A DNA stretch of 64,000 nt from Planctomycetota bacterium (GTDB lineage: Bacteria; Planctomycetota; UBA8742; UBA2392). A program made the position numbers and the translations under genes. Below are positions 59,182 to 64,000 of the stretch, in pieces. Position 1 is the stretch's first letter, and the number at the start of each line of letters is the position of its first letter. Location: positions 401,489 through 465,488 of the forward strand of contig JAOSKM010000001.1 in NCBI GenBank assembly GCA_027493625.1, in the 5' to 3' direction. The notes beneath the pieces are model-generated. The model was not told the DNA's origin and made no database searches. It saw only the letters and a program-made list of their open reading frames with translations.

Positions 59182-59830
59182 CGGTTTCCTCAGCCCGCCG
59201 GTGCTGGTCGCCACGGGCGTCGTTTCCGCCGCCTGCGTCGGCGTTGGCGTGTTCCGCGCCCGCAAGTCGCTGGGCGAACAGCAGGTGCCCCTGCTGGGGG
59301 TGACGGCGGCGTTCATCTTTGCAGCCCAGATGCTGAACTTCCCCGTGGCCGGCGGCACCAGCGGCCACTTCGGCGGCGCGGCTTTAGCCGCGATTCTGCT
59401 GGGGCCCCTGAACGCGATCCTGGTGATGGCGGTGGTGCTGGTGATCCAGGCCCTGGTTTTCTTTGACGGTGGACTCAGCGCACTGGGCGCCAACGTGTTC
59501 AACCTGGGCGTGGTGGGCGCTTTCGTCGGGTGGGGGACGCACCAGTTGCTGCTCAGATTGCTGCCCAAGGGTAAGCCTGGCCTGTTGGGCGCCACGGCTG
59601 TGGCGGCGTGGCTTTCCATTTTCATCGCATCCGGCGCCTGCGCCCTTCAACTGGCGGTCTCGGGTACCGTGCCTTTGAACGTCGCGATGCCCGCCATGCT
59701 GGGCGTACACGCGCTGATCGGCATCGGCGAGGCGCTGATCACCACTGCCGTGGTGGCAACCGTGGCGGCGGCGCGGCCGGACCTGCTGACGTCGCTGAAG
59801 CGGCCTGAGCCGGAGGGAGCTGCGGCATGA
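59168..59830 (+). CDS. cbiM: Nickel/cobalt ECF transporter S component CbiM/NikM
   Basis: The protein begins MHIPDGFLSP, the CbiM/NikM N-terminus whose residues (Met1, His2 and a later His) bind the metal. The 220-residue body has six membrane segments (VLVATGVVSAACVGVGVF, VVLVIQALVFFDGGLSALGA, LGVVGAFVGWGTHQLLLRLL) with the MLNFPVAGGTSGHFGGAALA motif containing further ligands. The operon and NikR control make nickel the likelier substrate, but cobalt cannot be excluded. It overlaps the nikR end by 14 bases. Confidence 0.95.
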   Translation: MHIPDGFLSPPVLVATGVVSAACVGVGVFRARKSLGEQQVPLLGVTAAFIFAAQMLNFPVAGGTSGHFGGAALAAILLGPLNAILVMAVVLVIQALVFFDGGLSALGANVFNLGVVGAFVGWGTHQLLLRLLPKGKPGLLGATAVAAWLSIFIASGACALQLAVSGTVPLNVAMPAMLGVHALIGIGEALITTAVVATVAAARPDLLTSLKRPEPEGAAA

Positions 59831-60147
59831 GCAAGCAGACCAGGACACTGCTGTTCGCGGGGTTGGGTGTCAGCCTGCTGATGGGCGGGGTGATTTCGTT
59901 CTGGGCGTCGTCGCACCCGGACGGCCTGGAGTGGGTGGCCGAGGAAGAGGGATTCCTGGACGCGGCCAGCGAGAACGAAACCCAGAAGTCACTGGCGCCG
60001 ATCCCTGATTACGAGGTGCCCGGCGTCGAGAACGACTTCCTGAAGGTATCGCTGGCGGGCGTAATCGGCACGCTGGTCTGCTTCGGGCTGGCACTGCTGC
60101 TGGGGCGCCTGCTGCGGCGCCGCAGGCAGGAAGCTTCCGCGGCATGA
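59827..60147 (+). CDS. PDGLE-domain protein, NikN/CbiN-like
   Basis: The 106-residue protein has two membrane segments (TLLFAGLGVSLLMGGVISFW and VSLAGVIGTLVCFGLALLLG) enclosing SSHPDGLEWVAEEEGFLD, the PDGLE signature found in CbiN/NikN-type accessory proteins of nickel/cobalt ECF systems. It stabilises or loads the CbiM component in the inner membrane. Overlaps cbiM by four bases (ATGA) and cbiQ by four. Confidence 0.93.
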   Translation: MSKQTRTLLFAGLGVSLLMGGVISFWASSHPDGLEWVAEEEGFLDAASENETQKSLAPIPDYEVPGVENDFLKVSLAGVIGTLVCFGLALLLGRLLRRRRQEASAA

Positions 60148-60923
60148 GCGGCTCTCACGCTTCCGGTGAACTTCATGCGCACGGCGCACTGCTGTGGCTG
60201 GACCCTCGGGCCAAGATCGTTTCGCTGTTCGCCGTGGTGTTCGTGGCCATCAGCACCCCGGCTGAGGCCTGGCAGGCCTTCGCGGCCTACTGGGCGCTGC
60301 TGACGCTGTACGCGCTGGTCGGCGCCATCCCGCCGCGCCAGATCCTGCGGCGGCTGATCCTGGTGATTCCCTTCGTGCTGCTGGTGCTGCTGGTGCAGCC
60401 TCTGCGCGAGCCGGACTTCAGCAAGGGTGAGTACTGGGTGGAGGTGCTGGGCATGCAGGTGTCCAGCGGCGGCCTTGCGGTGTTGGCCAACGTCGCCTTG
60501 AAGTCGCTGACCAGCGTCTACGCGCTGATCCTGCTGAGCGCCACCACCCCCTTCAACGACATGCTGCGCGGCTTCGAGCGCCTGTACGTGCCGACCGTGT
60601 TCGTCGAGATCGCGGCGTTCGCCTGGCGCTACCTGTTCGTACTGCGTGACGAGGCCCAGCGCATGCTGCGCGCCCGCGACGCCCGTGCCTGGAAAGGCCG
60701 CTGGCTGTGGCAGGCCTGGGTGATCGGGCTGATGGTAGGCTCATTGTTCCTGCGCGCCTATGAGCGCGCCGAGCGCGTCTACCAGGCCATGAAAGCGCGC
60801 GGTTACTACGGACAGTCGCACACGCACTTTGATAGAAGCATGACACGGCCCGACTGGGGGCTGATCGTGCTGTTTGCCGCGGTGCTGGCGGCGACAAGGA
60901 CCTGGGTGTGGCAGACGCTGTAA
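60144..60923 (+). CDS. cbiQ: ECF transporter T component CbiQ/NikQ
   Basis: The 259-residue protein shows the CbiQ pattern. After a His-rich start (SGSHASGELHAHGALLWLDP) come the LDPRAKIVSLFAVVFVAIST segment and four to five membrane helices, with the coupling motif VFVEIAAFAWRYLFVLRDEA and RMLRARDARAWKGRWLWQ (A-R-D/G motif that contacts the ATPase). It transmits ATPase motion to the CbiM substrate component. It overlaps cbiO by 16 bases. Confidence 0.94.
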   Translation: MSGSHASGELHAHGALLWLDPRAKIVSLFAVVFVAISTPAEAWQAFAAYWALLTLYALVGAIPPRQILRRLILVIPFVLLVLLVQPLREPDFSKGEYWVEVLGMQVSSGGLAVLANVALKSLTSVYALILLSATTPFNDMLRGFERLYVPTVFVEIAAFAWRYLFVLRDEAQRMLRARDARAWKGRWLWQAWVIGLMVGSLFLRAYERAERVYQAMKARGYYGQSHTHFDRSMTRPDWGLIVLFAAVLAATRTWVWQTL

Positions 60924-61618
60924 TCGAAATCCGCGGGCTGGAGTTCAACTATCCTGACGGCCGCAACGCGCTGCGCGGTGTGGACCTTGCCGTGCACGCC
61001 GGCGAGCGCGTGGCGCTGCTGGGCGCCAACGGCGCGGGCAAGTCGACGTTGCTGCTGCAGCTGGTCGGGATCCTGAAGCCGAAGGCGGGCAGCATTCACG
61101 TCTGCGGGCTCGAGCTCTCGCGCCGCAACGTGCGCGAGGTACGGCGCAAGCTCGGGCTGGTGTTCCAGATTCCGGACGACCAGCTGTTCTGCACCACGCT
61201 CTATGACGACGTCGCCTTCGGCCCCCGTAACCTGGGCGTGCCGGAGAAAGAAGTGGACAGCCGCGTGGCCAAGGCCCTGCGCGACGTGGGCCTGCCCGGC
61301 TTTGAAGACCGCATGGCGTTCCACCTCAGCCCCGGCGAAAAGAAGCGCGCCTCGATCGCCACGGTGCTGTCGATGGACGCCGAATGCCTGGCGCTGGACG
61401 AGCCCACCAGCATGCTCGACCCGCGCGCGCGCCGCGAAATCGGCGAGCTGCTGAAGTCGCTGCCCCAGACCCAGTTGATCGTCACCCACGACCTCGAACT
61501 TGCCCGCAACGTCTGCACCCGCGCGGTGATCATGGACGCCGGGCGCGTGGTCGCGGACAACGGTGTGGCCGAATTGCTCGATGACCGCGAGCTGCTGGAA
61601 AAGCACGGCCTGGCATAG
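60908..61618 (+). CDS. cbiO: ECF transporter ATPase CbiO/NikO
   Basis: The 236-residue ATPase has Walker A LGANGAGKSTLLLQL, signature HLSPGEKKRASIATVLSMD, Walker B CLALDEPTSMLDP and the switch His VTHDLELAR. The Q-loop segment GLVFQIPDDQLFCTTLYDDV with FGPRNLGVPEKEVDSRVAKA is the CbiO-type hallmark. It powers nickel/cobalt uptake with CbiM and CbiQ. Stops two bases before the convergent Nramp-like gene. Confidence 0.96.
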   Translation: MADAVIEIRGLEFNYPDGRNALRGVDLAVHAGERVALLGANGAGKSTLLLQLVGILKPKAGSIHVCGLELSRRNVREVRRKLGLVFQIPDDQLFCTTLYDDVAFGPRNLGVPEKEVDSRVAKALRDVGLPGFEDRMAFHLSPGEKKRASIATVLSMDAECLALDEPTSMLDPRARREIGELLKSLPQTQLIVTHDLELARNVCTRAVIMDAGRVVADNGVAELLDDRELLEKHGLA

Positions 61619-61619
61619 C

Positions 61620-62924
61620 TCAGGCCGTGATCAGCACGTACAGGTAGTACGCCGCGAACAGGCCGGACAGCACGATGCCGGCCCAGCTGTAGGCGATCAT
61701 GCGCGGGCTGAGTCTCGCCTCCGCGGGCACTTCGCTGCCCATCATGGCGCGGTGGTTCAGCCAGGCCAGCAGCGGCGCCGACAGGAAGCTCAGCGAAGTA
61801 GCCAGGTCCACCAGTGACTTGAAGGCCTTGCCGCCGCCGATCGCGTACCAGATGATCCCGACGGCGCCCAAGCCCAGCACCACCAGCGCAATCCAGTAAA
61901 CCTTGCGGCTGATCTGCGAGGGCTGGCCCGGCGTCTCCGGTTCCTGGAAGCGCGCCACCAGCGCCGCGATCGCGCGCGGGAAGCCGTCCACCACCGTCAG
62001 CGTGGTCGAGAACATCACCGTGAAGGCCGAGGTCGCGATGATCGGCTTGGCCCAGTCGCCCAGGCTGGCCGTGTACAGGCCGATCACCTGCCCGGCAAAA
62101 CCGGCCGGGCTGTCGGAGAATTTCTCGCCGCTGTGGAACATCACGCCGGCGCCGAGGATCACGAAGCACAACGCCAGCAGCACGGTGCCCAGGTAGCCGA
62201 CGTTGAAGTCGGTCAGCGCGTCTTTCACGCTGGGGGCGTGGCCGGTTTCACGCCGCCGAGCCAGCGTCCAGAGCGAATGCCAGATCGAGATGTCGAACGC
62301 GCTGGGCATCCAGCCGATGAACGCGACCAGGAACAGCACCTTGGGCGTGTCGGTCAGGAAGTCCGCCGAGGGCAGCCACTCCATGGCACCCCAGTCGATC
62401 TTCGGCAGCGCCAGGGCCGTGGCCAGCAGCGTGGTCACGGTCAGCAGCGCGACCACAACCTTCACGATCTTGTCGAGCCACTTGTAGTGGCCGACAGCCA
62501 GCAAGCCCGCGCAGATCAGCGTCAGCAGCGCCGACAGCCACACCGTGGGCGCCAGGCCCGCCAGCGGGTCCTTCCAGCCCAGCAGCGCCGTGAACATCGC
62601 GGCCGTCACCAGCGTGACGACCGCCTGCACGGTGAACATGGTCCCCAGCGTCAACAGCGCGTACAGCACCAGGGCCCACTTGCCCTGGCGGCGGTAACCT
62701 TCCAGCAGGCTGGTGCCGGTGGCGGCCGCGTAGCGCGGTCCGAAGCTGAAAGCCGGGTACTTGAAGAGGTTGGCGGCGAACAGGACTACCAGCAGGGCGA
62801 ATCCGAAGCTCGCGCCGGCCCGAGTGCTCTGCACCAGGTGCGAAACGCCCACCGCGGCGCCCGCCCAAAGCAGGCCGGGGCCCAGGGCCTTCCAGAATGA
62901 CTTTGGCTGCGGTTGTTCGGGCAT
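61620..62924 (-). CDS. Nramp-family membrane transporter, atypical
   Basis: ATG 62924 gives MPEQPQPKSFWKALGPGLLW (434 residues), the Nramp start, with about 11 membrane helices. The family match includes FKYPAFSFGPRYAAATGTSL, FLVAFIGWMPSAFDISIWHS (MP-type TM6) and the C-terminal half LLALCFVILGAGVMFHSGEK. The canonical TM1 metal-binding motif DPGN is replaced by GVSHLVQSTRAGASFG, and MPH in TM6 becomes MPSAF. So it may carry another ion (Mg2+, Mn2+ or nickel) or work differently from Mn/Fe Nramps. It is convergent to the nickel ECF operon, suggesting divalent-metal homeostasis. Confidence 0.88.
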   Translation of the reverse strand: MPEQPQPKSFWKALGPGLLWAGAAVGVSHLVQSTRAGASFGFALLVVLFAANLFKYPAFSFGPRYAAATGTSLLEGYRRQGKWALVLYALLTLGTMFTVQAVVTLVTAAMFTALLGWKDPLAGLAPTVWLSALLTLICAGLLAVGHYKWLDKIVKVVVALLTVTTLLATALALPKIDWGAMEWLPSADFLTDTPKVLFLVAFIGWMPSAFDISIWHSLWTLARRRETGHAPSVKDALTDFNVGYLGTVLLALCFVILGAGVMFHSGEKFSDSPAGFAGQVIGLYTASLGDWAKPIIATSAFTVMFSTTLTVVDGFPRAIAALVARFQEPETPGQPSQISRKVYWIALVVLGLGAVGIIWYAIGGGKAFKSLVDLATSLSFLSAPLLAWLNHRAMMGSEVPAEARLSPRMIAYSWAGIVLSGLFAAYYLYVLITA

Positions 62925-63063
62925 GGGCGTGATTCTTCCCACGGGCGGGGCCGGATTCAAGATGGGCCAGTCTGGTCCGGGATGTCGGGCAGGGAAGGGT
63001 GGAAGCTGGAATCGGGTTGTTATAGCGTGCGTTGTACGCCGGGCGGCGGCGATAGAGAGAGCC

Positions 63064-63747
63064 ATGACACTGACCATTGAGCAGGAAAAGGAAGCCAGGC
63101 AGTTCCTTTCCGACCTGCGCAGCGAAATCAAGAACCATGCCGGCGTGGGGCACAGCATCCTCGGCCGCATGAAGACGGACCCGCGTTCGCGCTTTGACTT
63201 CATGGTGCTGGCGGGGCAGCACTTCCCGCTGGTGGGAAATTTCACGCGCTACATGGAGCTGCTGCTGCTGAACGCACCGGACAGCGAGGCCAAGTGCTGG
63301 CTGGCCAAGGTGCTGGTGGACGAATACGGCGAGCGCAGCGAAGGCGAAGACCACGCCGAGCACTACAAGAAGTTCATGCACGCCGCGGGCCACAAGCCCG
63401 GAGAAGAAGACATCATCCCGCTGCACCCGGAGGTGGTCCACTTCATCCGCGAGCACTACCGCATCGCGACCGAAGAGCCTTTCCTGGTGGGGCTGGGTGC
63501 CTTGGGCCCCGGCCACGAATGGAGCATCCCGGCCATGTTCGAGCTGGCCGTGGCGGGCCTGCGCAAGGCGGGCTTTGCCGAGAAAGAGATCGAGTACTGG
63601 ACCATGCACCTCGAGCAGGACCAGGACCACGGCGCCTGGCTTGAGGAAGCGCTGGTGAAGTACTGCATCGATCAATCCAACCGCGAGCTGATCCGGCGCG
63701 GGGCACTGCTCAGTCTGGATGCGCGCGAGCGCTTCTGGTGGGGGTGA
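63064..63747 (+). CDS. Haem-oxygenase-like diiron oxidase (iron-containing redox enzyme family)
   Basis: The 227-residue protein fits the haem-oxygenase-like domain (HDO/CADD/PqqC-like) family. It is all-helical, with the metal-ligand pattern GHSILGRMKTD, FDFMVLAGQHFPLVGNFTRY (His), KVLVDEYGERSEGEDHAEHY (Glu-x3-His-type EDHAEH) and EYWTMHLEQDQDHGAWLEEA (H-x2-E-x3-DH). These Glu/His residues could bind two irons. Known members do redox or scaffold work such as PqqC oxidation, p-aminobenzoate synthesis in CADD, or undecene formation. Substrate unknown. It shares the plus strand with the small GTG gene and the ferrochelatase-like gene. Confidence 0.82.
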   Translation: MTLTIEQEKEARQFLSDLRSEIKNHAGVGHSILGRMKTDPRSRFDFMVLAGQHFPLVGNFTRYMELLLLNAPDSEAKCWLAKVLVDEYGERSEGEDHAEHYKKFMHAAGHKPGEEDIIPLHPEVVHFIREHYRIATEEPFLVGLGALGPGHEWSIPAMFELAVAGLRKAGFAEKEIEYWTMHLEQDQDHGAWLEEALVKYCIDQSNRELIRRGALLSLDARERFWWG

Positions 63748-63878
63748 CCGACAAGATCGCCAGCGAGAGCACGAAAAAACACCTGCCGCCGGGCACGTCG
63801 GCCACGCACACGGAGGGGCAACTCACACTGCGTGAGCTCCGGCAGCGCTGGCACGTGGAAGCGCGGCTGGTGGAGTGA
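63744..63878 (+). CDS. Small protein, unknown, translationally coupled
   Basis: GTG 63744 overlaps the stop of the upstream gene (GTGA). The product is 44 residues, VTDKIASESTKKHLPPGTSA then THTEGQLTLRELRQRWHVEA and RLVE. It is too short for family assignment; the GTGA coupling and a clean stop 27 bases before the next start make it plausible but not certain. Confidence 0.4.
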   Translation: MTDKIASESTKKHLPPGTSATHTEGQLTLRELRQRWHVEARLVE

Positions 63879-63905
63879 ACCACAACCAGAGAACCGGGCG
63901 GCAAC

Positions 63906-64000
63906 ATGGCAATCGACAACCTGATGGTGGTGGCCTTCGGCGGGCCGACCAAAGAGTGCTGCGGCAAACACGCGGAGTGCCCGGGGCAGGCCTTCTGCTT
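63906..64000 (+). CDS. Ferrochelatase-like protein, N-terminus only
   Basis: ATG 63906 opens a frame that leaves the window after 31 codons: MAIDNLMVVAFGGPTKECCG then KHAECPGQAFC. The start VVAFGGPT is the ferrochelatase-family beginning (LVxFGGP), where the enzyme would insert Fe2+ into porphyrin. The Cys-rich CCGKHAECPGQAFC that follows is unusual and could bind a metal or cluster. Without the remainder the family call is tentative. Confidence 0.5.
   Translation, partial: MAIDNLMVVAFGGPTKECCGKHAECPGQAFC

Overview
The window is high-GC chromosomal DNA from a bacterium, most likely a member of the Planctomycetota or a neighbouring phylum in a draft or metagenome-derived assembly. That placement is inference. 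It rests on a zinc-ribbon membrane protein, large secreted anchor-domain proteins ending in a Gly-Gly-Cys-Ser-Thr-Gly plus membrane segment plus arginine tail, a family C25 peptidase, five pseudopilins in a row and a Cys-type CcmE haem chaperone. No rRNA and no CRISPR array is visible.

Layout. 1-9.9 kb holds metabolic and envelope genes: DUF6544, GNAT, acyl-CoA dehydrogenase, an exported protein, a zinc-ribbon membrane protein, a peroxiredoxin with an in-frame TGA at its catalytic cysteine (a probable selenoprotein with a SECIS hairpin), an outsized signal peptidase I, a sugar-dehydrogenase-like propeller and a phosphoesterase. 10-13.9 kb is a five-gene pseudopilin operon. 14.3-21.3 kb is a cytochrome c maturation operon (ccmE-F-H-I-like-unknown-A). 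22.5-29.4 kb carries a ribosomal and housekeeping run (glmU, prs, a C25 peptidase, bL25, bS6, ssb, bS18, bL9). 29.6-31.6 kb has an ECF sigma factor, a TetR repressor and ubiX, tied together by matching TetR operators.

31.8-40.9 kb is a 9-kb integrative element inserted in tRNA-Pro(CGG), flanked by 48-bp direct repeats. From right to left it carries a tyrosine integrase, a row of small HTH genes, a winged-helix replication-initiator-like gene with six in-frame 21-bp repeats, a DUF5681 gene and a cluster of unrecognised, possibly virion-like proteins including a duplicated pair. It has no recognisable large terminase, portal or major capsid, so it looks like a phage satellite or a minimal integrative element. 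40.9-47.4 kb is a TetR-controlled RND efflux operon.

47.5-56.3 kb is the most striking chromosomal unit. A sigma-54 activator AAA+ domain is fused to a second (STAND-type) NTPase and TPRs. Downstream on the same strand are a perfect inverted repeat, a near-consensus sigma-54 promoter and a very large secreted, CTERM-anchored protein. 56.4-64 kb holds a spermidine-synthase-like membrane protein, a NikR-controlled nickel/cobalt ECF transporter (NikR box, nikR, cbiM, cbiN-like, cbiQ, cbiO), an atypical Nramp-family transporter, a haem-oxygenase-like diiron protein and the start of a ferrochelatase-like gene.

Five genes are broken by six single-base indels, all in short homopolymer runs (near 4353, 21874, 25290, 40647, 51307 and 51857). 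These look more like sequencing errors than decay and are merged or cross-referenced below. Several dispersed intergenic repeat families are present, one of which appears to encode the N-terminus of CcmH.
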